64,000 nucleotides of DNA from Dactylosporangium fulvum (GTDB lineage Bacteria > Actinomycetota > Actinomycetes > Mycobacteriales > Micromonosporaceae), in contig NZ_CP073720.1 of the NCBI RefSeq assembly GCF_025137375.1, positions 6,410,501 through 6,474,500 on the forward strand, in the 5' to 3' direction. Both the position numbers and the translations under genes were made by a program. How positions within the stretch are numbered: the stretch's first letter is position 1; every line of letters starts with the position of its first letter. Below the pieces are notes generated by a model that ran no database searches, was not told the DNA's origin, and worked only from the letters and a program-made list of their open reading frames with translations. Of this stretch, positions 23,918 to 33,207 are shown piece after piece.

Positions 23918-26755
23918 CTACCGGCGGCGGACCGTCGTCGCCAGGGCGACCACGGCGAGCACCAGCAGCGCTCCCCCGAGCGCCAGCCCCGGCGGGCCCG
24001 GCGGCGGCACCCCCGTCCCGTTCAGCCCGGGCATCGAACCGGCCGCCACCAGCCACGCGACGACGCCGGCCAGCACGCCGGCGAGCCCGGCGGTCAGCAC
24101 GAGCCGCAGCGCGGCCAGCGGCTCGACCAGGGCCGCCGCCCGGGCCGGGAGGCCCTGCGCCCGCAGCGCCCGCAGGTCGGTGCGGTTCGTGCCCAGCGTG
24201 CCGACGACCAGGGCCGCGCCGCCGAGGGCCACCGCCAGGAGGCCGGCGATGAGGTAGAAGCGCAGCCCGAGGGCGGTGCCTTCGCCGGCCAGCAGGGCAC
24301 GGGCGTCGGCGACGGTGCGCCGGTCCCCGACCGCCAGGCCGTTGGCCACCAACGTGTCGACGATCGCCTGCGGCGCGTCGGCGGACAGCCAGACCTCGGC
24401 TCCGTCGGCGTCGCTGTCGAGGGCGAGGCGGTCGGCGTACTCCAGGTCGACGAACGCGCCGTTGTCGCCCAGCCGGGGCAGCCGGTCCACGGTGGCGACC
24501 ACCTTCGCGGCGACCGCCTTGCGGTCGAGGCCGCCGAACGCGCCGTCGGGCGGCAGCGGCCCGGTCGACACCACCGGCAGGACCTCCGGCGCGTCGACCG
24601 GCCGGATCGTCCCCGCGCCGTCGCGCCCCGTCGCCGGGAGCGTGAACGCGACCCCGCCACCCGTGGCCGACAACGCCGAGGCGCCCGGAGCGAGCCGCCA
24701 CTCGGTGGCCGGCGGGTTGTGGACGGTCAGCGTGACGGTCGGCCCGAGATAGGGCGGCAGTTTTACGGTCACCGCGACGACCCGGCAGCCGCCGGTACAC
24801 GGCACCCCGATCGAATAGGTGTGCCGGCCGAGCCGCAGCGAGCCGAAGTAGGCCGTCATGGCGGCCTGCCCGCCGGTCGGGGCGACGGTCATCTCGAGGC
24901 CGACGTCCGACCGGTCGAGCTGCGTGACGGTGATGTCCAGGTCGATCCGGTCGCCGGTGACCAGCACGGGTGCGCCGGCCACCGGCGGGCGCAGCAGGCC
25001 GGCCAGGTCGGCGGGCGGCACCGCGGTGGCCGAGCGGCGCCAGATCGCGACCGACGCGAGCCGGGTCGCGTCGACCGCCAGCGCCGCAGGTGCGCCGGGG
25101 TTCGCCGGCACCGGGACGACCGCCATCGCGAACCGGCCGTCCGGATCCGCGGCGCGGACCGCCCGCAGCAGCTGCGCCCGGCTGGCCGCTTCGACCGACA
25201 GCACCACCGGCGCGCCGGTCTGCACGTCGGCGACCGCGGCCTGGCGCTCGTCGAGGACGGCGGTCGCGGCCGCCGCGAAGCCGAGCGACGCGAGGGCGAC
25301 GGTGAGCACGACGAGCAGCCGGGCCCCGATCGGCCGGCGGGCGAGCCGGAGCGCGGCGAGGGCGCCGGTGAGCCGGCCGCGCCGCAGCGCGCGCCGCGCC
25401 GAACGGTCCGCGACGAGCGGCAGGGCACGGGCGGCGAGCAGCGCCACGGCGAGCATGACGAGGGCGGGCGCGACCATGGCGACCCCGCCCGGCGCCCCGC
25501 GGAGCTGGAACGTGGCGACGGTGGCGGCGACCGCGACGAGCACGACCATGACGCCCCGGCGTGACCCGCGCCGGTCCACCTCCCGCAGCAGCGCCGCCAC
25601 CGGCGCCGACACGGTGCGGATGCCGACGGCCGCGGAGACCAGGACCACGCCGAGGACGGCGACGGCCGCGTACTGCGGCGCGCCCGGTGTGGTCCAGCCG
25701 CCGGTCGCCGAGAACCCGGCGACAGCACCGATCGAGACGGCGGTGAGCGTCTCGCCGATCGCCAGCCACCACCGCCAATGCCGGGCGACGCCGCGCAGCG
25801 CGATGATGCCGTGCTCGAACCGGCGGGCCCGCGTCGCCGCCGACACCGCCAGGATGATGACCGCCCAGGCGAGGACGAGGAGCGGCGCGACGGCGAACGG
25901 CACCGTCGCGCGCACCTGCGCGCGCCGTTTGTCGATCCGGTCGAGCAGGTCGTCGAGGTCGGTGCTGATCCGGGCGGTGTCGCTGTTGCGCGACTTGGCG
26001 CCGGTGAGCCACTCGCGCAGCTCCGGCAGCGTCTCGACGCTGATCGCGCCGGGCGTCGGATATGCCTCGAAGGTCTGCAGCTCGCTCGGGCGCACGAAGG
26101 TGGCGAGGGTCCGCCGGTCGACCGCGAACGCCGGGCTGGCGGTGTCGGCGAGGGCGCCGCTGGTGCCCCAGTACGGCTCGGTGGTGTCCCGCGGCCGCAC
26201 GATCCCGACCACCGTGAGCCCGGTCGAATCACCGGCCGGGACGTACGCCTTGAGCGTCTCCATGTACTGCGAACCCACCAGCGACACCGCCGCGCCGGGA
26301 CGCAGCCCGAGCCGCTGTGCCGAGCTCACGCTGAGGACCGTCTCGCCGACGCCCATCAGGCAGCGCCCCGAGACCACGACGACGTGCTCGCACAGTCCTT
26401 CCCGGAAGGTGATCCGGCTGATCTGTTCGGCGCTGGCGGCCTCCAGGTCGGCCGGCTGCGCGGGGAACTGCGCCGAGAACACCGACGCGTAGCCGGGTGC
26501 GTCGAGCCAGCCGTCGGCGAGGTTCTCGAACGTGGTGGACGTGATGCCACCGCTGGCCTCGACCAGGCCCGACAGCTGGATGTTCCGCGCGGTGATGTCG
26601 GCGTGGGCCACCTCGTTGGCGACGATCTGCCGGTCGACGCGGTGGACGTAGACCGGGGCGGCGACCGCGCACGCGGTGGCCAGCGCGGTCAGCAGCGCGA
26701 CGGTGAGCGCCCGGCCCCAGCGGGACCGCAACATGGTGAGAACGAGCGCGGTCAT
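23918..26755 (-). CDS. FtsX-like ABC transporter permease (second of a pair)
   Basis: A 945-residue membrane protein: one N-terminal helix (LTVALLTALATACAVAAPVYV), a large extracytoplasmic MacB-like domain, then helices such as FAVAPLLVLAWAVIILAVSA, a second extracytoplasmic part and a C-terminal helix group (YLIAGLLAVALGGAALVVGT). That is the duplicated FtsX layout of MacB/LolC-type permeases that move lipids, peptides or cell-wall material by mechanical coupling. Its start overlaps the stop of the upstream paralog as ATGA. No ATPase subunit gene is adjacent. Confidence 0.85.
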   Translation of the reverse strand: MTALVLTMLRSRWGRALTVALLTALATACAVAAPVYVHRVDRQIVANEVAHADITARNIQLSGLVEASGGITSTTFENLADGWLDAPGYASVFSAQFPAQPADLEAASAEQISRITFREGLCEHVVVVSGRCLMGVGETVLSVSSAQRLGLRPGAAVSLVGSQYMETLKAYVPAGDSTGLTVVGIVRPRDTTEPYWGTSGALADTASPAFAVDRRTLATFVRPSELQTFEAYPTPGAISVETLPELREWLTGAKSRNSDTARISTDLDDLLDRIDKRRAQVRATVPFAVAPLLVLAWAVIILAVSAATRARRFEHGIIALRGVARHWRWWLAIGETLTAVSIGAVAGFSATGGWTTPGAPQYAAVAVLGVVLVSAAVGIRTVSAPVAALLREVDRRGSRRGVMVVLVAVAATVATFQLRGAPGGVAMVAPALVMLAVALLAARALPLVADRSARRALRRGRLTGALAALRLARRPIGARLLVVLTVALASLGFAAAATAVLDERQAAVADVQTGAPVVLSVEAASRAQLLRAVRAADPDGRFAMAVVPVPANPGAPAALAVDATRLASVAIWRRSATAVPPADLAGLLRPPVAGAPVLVTGDRIDLDITVTQLDRSDVGLEMTVAPTGGQAAMTAYFGSLRLGRHTYSIGVPCTGGCRVVAVTVKLPPYLGPTVTLTVHNPPATEWRLAPGASALSATGGGVAFTLPATGRDGAGTIRPVDAPEVLPVVSTGPLPPDGAFGGLDRKAVAAKVVATVDRLPRLGDNGAFVDLEYADRLALDSDADGAEVWLSADAPQAIVDTLVANGLAVGDRRTVADARALLAGEGTALGLRFYLIAGLLAVALGGAALVVGTLGTNRTDLRALRAQGLPARAAALVEPLAALRLVLTAGLAGVLAGVVAWLVAAGSMPGLNGTGVPPPGPPGLALGGALLVLAVVALATTVRRR

Positions 26756-29634
26756 CGGCCGCCACCGACCTCGGCCGCGGACGCGACACGGCGCCGGAGG
26801 AGGGCGACGGTGCCGAAGACGGCCAGTGCCGCCACCCCGGCCGCGAGCAGTGCGAGCGGCTGCACGGCCGGCTCGGTGACCGGCCAGCGGTCGGTGAAGG
26901 GCCGCACGGGTGGCGGCGCGAGGAGCCGCAGCACGACGGCGGCGAGGAGTCCGATCGGCACCGCGACGAGCACCGGCGCGACCGCCGACCACCGGTCGAC
27001 CTTGCGGACCGTGGTGCGGTCGACACCCTGCCGCCGGAGCGCGACGAGCTCGGCGTCGCGCTGGCGCCGGTCGACCGCCGCCACGACCGCGGCGGCGACG
27101 GCGGCGAGCAGCAGCGCGGCCGCGCCGCCGGCCAGCCCGGCGAGCAGGGTCTGCCCGGGTGCCAGGCGGCCCGCGCGGGCGGTGGCAGCGTCGAGGTCGT
27201 CGGTGGCCACGACGGTGAGCCCGGCGGCGCGGAGCCGGTCGATCGTCCGCTCGGACGCCGCGGGGCCGAGCCAGACCTCCGGCCGGTCGATGGCAGGGTC
27301 CGCCTGGCCGGCACCGGCGGCGATGCGGCTCGCGGCGCCGAGGTCGACCACAACGCCCGACGTGCCGCCGCGGGGCACCGCCGTGACCGGATGGATCGCC
27401 AGCGGTACCGGCGTGCCGAACACGGTCGCGGTGGGGGTGTCGTGGCCGGCGGTGTCGGCGACGGCGCCGCCCGCGACCAGGGCGGGCAGCGGCACCGGCG
27501 TATTGACGGCGTAGAGGCGGCTGTCGACGACCCGGACACCCGGCCGGGGCACGTCGATGAGGCGGAGGCGGCCGTCGCCCTGGTCGACCTGGATGCCGCT
27601 GGGGACCCGGCCGAGCGTGGTACGCCAACGGGTCGGGTCGGCGAAGGCGGCCTGGTCGATGACGGTCCTGCCGCCCGCCCGCAGCTCGATCAGTTCGACC
27701 GTGTCGCGGCCGGCCTCCAGGGCGTCGACGCGGCAGCCCCGGGCGCAGGCGGGCACGACGGCGGTCACCGTGCCTTCCGCCCCCACCGGGCCGAACTCGG
27801 CAACGAGCTGTTCACCGGTCGCCGTGACGGACAGCATGAACCGGACCTGTGTGCCGGAGCCGGCGGCGCGCAGGGCGAGGTCGGCGCCCTCGAACACCAG
27901 CGGCGCCGGTGCGGCCGCGCCGTCGAGCACACCCGCCCCGTCGACGCCGGCCACCGCCTTGAGCCGTGCGCTGTCGACGGCGACGACCGGGGCCCCGGCC
28001 GCGCCGGTGACCACGACGGCCATCGCCTCCGTGCCGCCGGGGTCCGCGGACCGTACCGCCGCCAGCAGGCGCTCCCGGGCGACGGGCGCGACGCGCAGGA
28101 CCCGGTCGGCGCCGAGCTCGACGGCGGCCCGCTCCCGCCGGGCGGCCGCGCCGCCGGTCCAGTCCTGCAGGGCGAGCGCCGCCACGCACGTGGCGGCCGC
28201 GAGCACCGGGACGATGCGGTAGGCGGTGCGGCGCCGGCCGATCGTCAGCCCGGCGAGGGCCCCGGTGACCCGTCCGGCGGCGAGCGCGGTACGCCCTGCG
28301 AGCCCGGCCGCGGCGAGCAGCACGCGGGTGGCGAGCACGCCCAGCCCGACGGCCAGCAGCAGCGGGGCCACCTGTGACAGCCCGAACCCGGTGTCGCGCC
28401 GGACGTTGGCGGCGGGCTCGGCGACGATCTGGAACACCGCCGCGGCGGCGAGGGCCAGCACACACACCTCGACGGTGGCGGCGGCCAGCGGCCGGCGCGG
28501 CTGGACGGCGCGCAGCAGCGCGGCGACGGAGTGCTGGGTGGCCAGCCAGTCGGCGGCCAGGACGACGGCGGCGCCGACGCCGAGGCAGCCGGCGAGCAGC
28601 GGCCACTGCCGGAGCGCTGCGCCGCCGGTGAGCGCCCACGCGACGGCGAACGGCACGAGCCCGCCCACGACGAGCGGCAGCAGGCTCTGCCCGGCGGTGG
28701 CGGCGAGCATGCGCCGGCGGGGCAGGCCTCGGATCGCCATCCGGGCCGCGTCGGCGCGCCGTTCCTGCGCGGCGTAGGCCGCCGCGACGGCGACCGCGAG
28801 CGCACCGAACAGCAGCACCTGGAGCTCGATGATGCGCACCCCGCGGAGGGTCGCGCGGCGGTCGGTGGCGACCTCGGCGGCGAGGGTGGGCGCGCCGGAG
28901 GACACCTGCACGGACTGGGAGCCCAGCCGCCTGATCGCCGTGTCGAGGGCCTCGGCGTCGTCGAAGGCGGCGGGCCGCAGCAGCGTGTCGGAGCTGGCCA
29001 CGACCGACGAGCCGGCACGGCCGATCGTGGCGAGCGTGGTGAAGACCGCGGTCCCCGCCTGCCCGGCCCAGTACCACCCGACGGGGTCCATGGGCTGATA
29101 GAACCCGACGACCGTCAACTGGACCGGCTTGGAGGTGAGGGTGGCCTCGTGCCGCAGCGTGCCGCCCGGCTCGACCTCGAGCGCCTTCGCCATGTCGGCG
29201 CCGATCATGACCTCGCCGTCGGCGGTCGCGCAGCGTCCCGCGGTCATGATGACGTTGGCGCAGACGTCGTCGAGGGTGCGCAGCTCCGCGGACTGCCGCC
29301 GGTCGCCGTTGTGGAGCACGCCGGCGAGCCGCGCACCGGTGATCGACCGCTCGGCCCGGCCGGTGTCGGTGGCCCCGGCGAGGTTGCGGAACCGGTCCAT
29401 GGCCGCGGCCGGGTTGTCGCCGAGCACCACGCTGCCGCGCACGCTGAGCGTCCGCTGCTGCGGGGTGGCGGCCTTGATACGCGCCTCGGTCGCGGTCCGT
29501 TCGACGGCGCCTCCGGCCCGGTCGGCGGTGACGGCGGCGCTGACCGTGACGCCGGCCAGGAGTGCCATCACGCAGGCCTGCACGGGTCGGGCCCGCAATG
29601 CATCGACGATCAGGCCCAGCATGGGCAAGACCAT
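26752..29634 (-). CDS. FtsX-like ABC transporter permease (first of a pair)
   Basis: A 960-residue paralog of the gene downstream, with the same order: N-terminal helix (ACVMALLAGVTVSAAVTADR), extracytoplasmic domain, helix cluster from VLLFGALAVAVAAAYAAQER, repeated FtsX core (TLLAGLAGGAAALLLAAVAA) and a basic tail. Cysteine pairs in both extracytoplasmic parts (DVCANVIMTAGRC, ACARGC) suggest disulfides. The start may be ATG 29634 or ATG 29622; neither has a strong ribosome site. The two permeases probably form a heterodimer; the ATPase must be encoded elsewhere or be shared. Confidence 0.85.
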   Translation of the reverse strand: MVLPMLGLIVDALRARPVQACVMALLAGVTVSAAVTADRAGGAVERTATEARIKAATPQQRTLSVRGSVVLGDNPAAAMDRFRNLAGATDTGRAERSITGARLAGVLHNGDRRQSAELRTLDDVCANVIMTAGRCATADGEVMIGADMAKALEVEPGGTLRHEATLTSKPVQLTVVGFYQPMDPVGWYWAGQAGTAVFTTLATIGRAGSSVVASSDTLLRPAAFDDAEALDTAIRRLGSQSVQVSSGAPTLAAEVATDRRATLRGVRIIELQVLLFGALAVAVAAAYAAQERRADAARMAIRGLPRRRMLAATAGQSLLPLVVGGLVPFAVAWALTGGAALRQWPLLAGCLGVGAAVVLAADWLATQHSVAALLRAVQPRRPLAAATVEVCVLALAAAAVFQIVAEPAANVRRDTGFGLSQVAPLLLAVGLGVLATRVLLAAAGLAGRTALAAGRVTGALAGLTIGRRRTAYRIVPVLAAATCVAALALQDWTGGAAARRERAAVELGADRVLRVAPVARERLLAAVRSADPGGTEAMAVVVTGAAGAPVVAVDSARLKAVAGVDGAGVLDGAAAPAPLVFEGADLALRAAGSGTQVRFMLSVTATGEQLVAEFGPVGAEGTVTAVVPACARGCRVDALEAGRDTVELIELRAGGRTVIDQAAFADPTRWRTTLGRVPSGIQVDQGDGRLRLIDVPRPGVRVVDSRLYAVNTPVPLPALVAGGAVADTAGHDTPTATVFGTPVPLAIHPVTAVPRGGTSGVVVDLGAASRIAAGAGQADPAIDRPEVWLGPAASERTIDRLRAAGLTVVATDDLDAATARAGRLAPGQTLLAGLAGGAAALLLAAVAAAVVAAVDRRQRDAELVALRRQGVDRTTVRKVDRWSAVAPVLVAVPIGLLAAVVLRLLAPPPVRPFTDRWPVTEPAVQPLALLAAGVAALAVFGTVALLRRRVASAAEVGGGR

Positions 29635-29785
29635 ATCGGGAGCGTTTCCATCACCTCAATGCCCGATGCCCATTCGAAACACCGAGTTCCCAGGCCTTCG
29701 GCGACATTGTCTCAACGTGCGGTGCGGACGGCCGATGAACCGGTCGTCCGGTGTTCAACCAAATCGCACCTGGGGCGTGAACCGC

Positions 29786-31438
29786 ATGAGCAACTCCACG
29801 ACGTCGATCGAGGTGACCGTCCCGCGCAACGCCGTCCGCGGGTGGGTCGCGGACCTGCCGGTCGGGACGAAGAACCTGCTGGGGACCACACTCGTGGCCC
29901 TGGTCGCGATCGGCGTGGGCATCCTGTCGATCACCAGCATGTCCAAGCTGAACGAGCGGCTCGAGCAGCTCAAGGCCCAGCACCTGGAGAGCGTGTCGCA
30001 ACTCGTCGTGATCCGGCAGGGGGTCAGCGAGAACTACCGGGGCCAGTCGCTGTCCGCCTGGTCGGCCTACGACCCGACCCTCGCGCCGCGCGCCCGGGAG
30101 GCCATCAGCAACGGCGACAAGGCGGTCGCCGACGCCCTCACGAAGTACCGCCGGCTCACCTCGGGCTCGGCGACGCGTGAGGCGGCGGTCACGGCGTTCG
30201 CCAAGACCTGGTCGGACTACACCAACCTGCGCAACGTGGTGGTGTTCCAGCAGCAACCCGCGGCCGGCTCGACCGTGCCGGCCGACATGGCCGAACAGAC
30301 CCGGCTGTGGCAGGGCCTCGAGGCACAGATGAACGAGTCGCTGGCGAAGCTGCAGCAGCTGGAGAACAACGAGGCGGAGGTGATGGCCCGGGCCGCGCGG
30401 AGCGACTACGCCGTGGCCCGCAACTGGACGATCGGCTCGCTGGTCGCCGGCCTGGCCCTGGCGCTGCTCATCGGCTTCGCGATCGCCCGCCGGATGACGG
30501 CGCAGCTGCTCACCGTCTCGGAGACCCTGCGCGGGGTCGCCGAGGGGGACCTGACCCGCCGGGCCGACGTGCTCGGCCGCGACGAGCTGGGCGCGATGGC
30601 CGTCGCCGTGAACAAGGCGAACGAGAGCATCGGCGGCACCGTCGAGACGCTCGCCGCCGCCGCCCGTACGCTCGGCGGCAGCACGGAACGGCTGACCGGC
30701 GTCACGGCCCGCATCGCCGACAGCGCGCAGGTCGCCGCCGAACGGGCGAACGTGGTGGCCGGCGACGCCGGCACCGTCTCCCACAACGTGCAGACCGTCG
30801 CCGCCGGCTCCGAGGAGATGGGTGCCTCGATCCGGGAGATCGCGCAGAACGCCAACGACGCCGCCCGGGTCGCCTCCGAGGCGGTTGGGGTGGCCGAGTC
30901 GACCAACCGGACGGTGTCGAAGCTCGGCGACTCCTCCACCGAGATCGGCAACGTGGTCAAGGTGATCACGTCGATCGCCGAGCAGACCAACCTGCTCGCG
31001 CTCAACGCCACCATCGAGGCGGCCCGGGCGGGCGCGGCGGGCAAGGGCTTCGCGGTCGTGGCGAGTGAGGTCAAGGACCTGGCGCAGGAGACGGCCCGCG
31101 CGACCGAGGACATCTCCCGGCGGGTCGAGGCGATCCAGTCCGACACCGCCAACGCGGTCGAGGCGATCGGCGAGATCAGCCGGATCATCGCCCGGATCAA
31201 CGACTACCAGCTGACGATCGCGTCGGCGGTCGAGGAGCAGACCGCGACGACGAGCGAGATGAGCCGCAGCGTCAACGACGCGGCGCACGGCGCGACGAAC
31301 ATCGCCGGGAACATCGCCGGGGTCGCGGACGCCGCGCAGAGCACCACGTCCACGCTCGCCGAGGTCGACCAGACCGTGGCGGAGCTGGGCCGGCTCGCCG
31401 ACCAGCTGCAGCGGGCCGTCGGCGCCTTCAAGGTCTGA
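29786..31438 (+). CDS. Methyl-accepting chemotaxis protein
   Basis: A 550-residue receptor. Helix 1 (NLLGTTLVALVAIGVGILSI, about 31-50), a helical 4HB-type periplasmic sensor of about 150 residues, helix 2 (WTIGSLVAGLALALLIGFAI), a HAMP domain (GVAEGDLTRRADVLGRDELG) and a long coiled-coil signalling domain with the conserved tip ITSIAEQTNLLALNATIEAA RAGAAGKGFAVVASEVKDLA. No che gene is nearby, so it depends on kinases elsewhere. ATG 29786 is chosen; GTG 29777 is too close to the GGGG site. A strong hairpin follows. Confidence 0.93.
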   Translation: MSNSTTSIEVTVPRNAVRGWVADLPVGTKNLLGTTLVALVAIGVGILSITSMSKLNERLEQLKAQHLESVSQLVVIRQGVSENYRGQSLSAWSAYDPTLAPRAREAISNGDKAVADALTKYRRLTSGSATREAAVTAFAKTWSDYTNLRNVVVFQQQPAAGSTVPADMAEQTRLWQGLEAQMNESLAKLQQLENNEAEVMARAARSDYAVARNWTIGSLVAGLALALLIGFAIARRMTAQLLTVSETLRGVAEGDLTRRADVLGRDELGAMAVAVNKANESIGGTVETLAAAARTLGGSTERLTGVTARIADSAQVAAERANVVAGDAGTVSHNVQTVAAGSEEMGASIREIAQNANDAARVASEAVGVAESTNRTVSKLGDSSTEIGNVVKVITSIAEQTNLLALNATIEAARAGAAGKGFAVVASEVKDLAQETARATEDISRRVEAIQSDTANAVEAIGEISRIIARINDYQLTIASAVEEQTATTSEMSRSVNDAAHGATNIAGNIAGVADAAQSTTSTLAEVDQTVAELGRLADQLQRAVGAFKV

Positions 31439-31460
31439 TGCCCGGCGGGAGGAGTCGTGG

Positions 31461-31490
31461 TGAGGTGGCCGGCCCCGACCGGCCACCTCA
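31461..31490. terminator. Bidirectional 12-bp hairpin between MCP and GH30
   Basis: TGAGGTGGCCGG, 6-nt loop CCCCGA, then the exact complement. It lies between the convergent MCP and GH30 genes, 23 nt after the MCP stop. Confidence 0.75.
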
Positions 31491-31549
31491 CCGTCACCGG
31501 GCGGTGACGACGGCCCCACCGCCGTCGCCACCGGCCCGGCCGCTTGCGG

Positions 31550-33061
31550 TCAGCCGCGCCAGACGAACGTCGCGAGCGCGCCGCCGGGCAGCGTGTACTC
31601 GAAGGTCCTCGCCCCGACGGTGACGGCGAACGACCGCGGGTCGTCGTTCTGGTTGTGCACGACCAGGGCGATCGAGCCGTCCGGGTTACGGAAGGCGACG
31701 TCCTGGATCTGGCCGTTCCAGCCGGTGGTGCCGTACGAGGTGCTCGCGATGCGGACCGCGCCGGGCCGCACGAACTTGGCGAGGTGGCCGATCGTGTAGT
31801 ACTCGGCGTCGGTCGTGACGCTGCCGTCGGGGTGGCGGGTGACCAGGCCGGTGCAGGTGTCGCAGCCGCCGAGGTGCGGGCCGCCGTCGCTGTCCAGCGC
31901 GATGTTCCAGTTGACGACCGACCTGGCCCAGTTGCGCGTGGTGCCGATGACGATGTTCCGGGCGTGCCAGACGAGCGTGTCGCGGAAGACCTGCGCCGGC
32001 GGGTCGTCCGGGCCGTGCGAGCCGGAGCACTCGGTGAACCAGATCCCCTTGTCCGGAAACGCGTCGTGCAGCGCGGTCTGTGCGGACGGGTCCCCGGAGT
32101 AGCAGTGGTAGGCCGTACCGGCGATCCACTTGGCCGCCGGGCCGGACAGCAGTTTGTACGGGTAGTCGGTCTCCGGGTCCTCGCCGGGCGGGGTGGAGGC
32201 GACGTCACCGGGGTGCGTGGTCCAGTTGTGGTCGTAGCCGAGGATCTTCGTGCGGGGGCTGAACAGCCGCAGGAGCGGGCCGAGGATCTCGATGACCTTG
32301 GCCTCCTGGCGCACCGGGAGGTCGGTGCCGGGGTACCCGCTCGGGTGCCGGTTCTGCGGCTCGTTCTGGACGCTGAGGTAGTCGATCGGCACCCCGGCCG
32401 CGGTGTACGCGAGCACGAACCGCAGCAGGTAGGCCGCGTACGCGGCGTAGACGGCGGGCTCGTCCTTGAGGCGGCCACCGACCAGCGAGTCGCCGGTCTT
32501 CATCCAGGCCGGCGGGCTCCACGGCGTGGCCATGACCTTCAGCTGCGGGTTGAGCTGCTTGGCGCGGCGCAGCAGCGGCAGGATCCGCGCGCGGTCGTGG
32601 TCGATGCTGAAGTGCCGCAGGGTGTAGTCGGTCTGGCCGGGCGGCACGTCGTCGTACGTGTAGTGCGCCGGCTCGGCGGTGAAGTCCGACGAGCCGACCG
32701 GCTGGCGCAGGAAGCTCACCCCGATGCCGCTGCGCGGGTCGAACAGCTTGCGCATGGTCTCCTCGCGCTGTGCCGGGGTGAGCCGGTGGAGCACGTCGGC
32801 GGAGGAGTCGGTGATGGCGGCGCCGAAGCCGTCCATGCGCTGGTAGGTCTGTGCGGGATCGACGGTGAGCGTCACCTCGGTCGAGGTGCCCGGCCGAAAG
32901 GCGACCGGTGCCCGTTCGTGCAGCTGTTCGGCGCGGTCGACGGTGGTGACCCAGACCCGCGCGGCCGTGTCCCGGCCACCGGCGTGCGCGCCGGCGCCGG
33001 ACGAGGCGACGAGTGCGAGGACGCACCCGGCCGCCACCGCGCCGCTGAGGCGTGTGAGCAT
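31550..33061 (-). CDS. Secreted GH30 glycosidase (glucosylceramidase-like)
   Basis: Signal peptide about 1-26 (ALVASSGAGAHA) then a GH30 catalytic barrel: YQRMDGFGAAITDSSADVL, FLRQPVGSSDF, KVMATPWSPPAWMKTGDSL. The acid/base is E234 in SVQNEPQ and the nucleophile E344 in WFTECSG; WNIALDSDGGP and the C-terminal beta-sandwich (VAFRNPDGSIALVVHNQNDD) complete the family. It likely removes beta-linked sugars from extracellular glucans or glycolipids. It is divergent from a LacI regulator, the probable controller. Confidence 0.93.
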   Translation of the reverse strand: MLTRLSGAVAAGCVLALVASSGAGAHAGGRDTAARVWVTTVDRAEQLHERAPVAFRPGTSTEVTLTVDPAQTYQRMDGFGAAITDSSADVLHRLTPAQREETMRKLFDPRSGIGVSFLRQPVGSSDFTAEPAHYTYDDVPPGQTDYTLRHFSIDHDRARILPLLRRAKQLNPQLKVMATPWSPPAWMKTGDSLVGGRLKDEPAVYAAYAAYLLRFVLAYTAAGVPIDYLSVQNEPQNRHPSGYPGTDLPVRQEAKVIEILGPLLRLFSPRTKILGYDHNWTTHPGDVASTPPGEDPETDYPYKLLSGPAAKWIAGTAYHCYSGDPSAQTALHDAFPDKGIWFTECSGSHGPDDPPAQVFRDTLVWHARNIVIGTTRNWARSVVNWNIALDSDGGPHLGGCDTCTGLVTRHPDGSVTTDAEYYTIGHLAKFVRPGAVRIASTSYGTTGWNGQIQDVAFRNPDGSIALVVHNQNDDPRSFAVTVGARTFEYTLPGGALATFVWRG

Positions 33062-33096
33062 GGCAAAGCTCCCCAGGTGTTAGGCGATGAAACGAA

Positions 33097-33155
33097 TGTA
33101 ACGAAGTCGTAACATCGCAGGGCCCTAGGAAACCGCTGCGGACATTGACTGTCAA
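33097..33155. promoter_or_regulatory. GH30/lacI divergent promoter region with LacI-type operator
   Basis: At 33097-33114 TGTAACGAAGTCGTAACA is an imperfect 18-nt palindrome (7 of 9 pairs), a usual LacI-family operator form, located 36 nt upstream of the GH30 start. TTGACTGTCAA at 33145-33155 gives a -35 hexamer on each strand (TTGACT rightward, TTGACA leftward), so the two genes share one overlapping promoter core. Confidence 0.5.
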
Positions 33156-33207
33156 GAGGGCATCAGGAACCTCTATGCTTCGATCGTGAAACGCGGGGAT
33201 GTAACAG

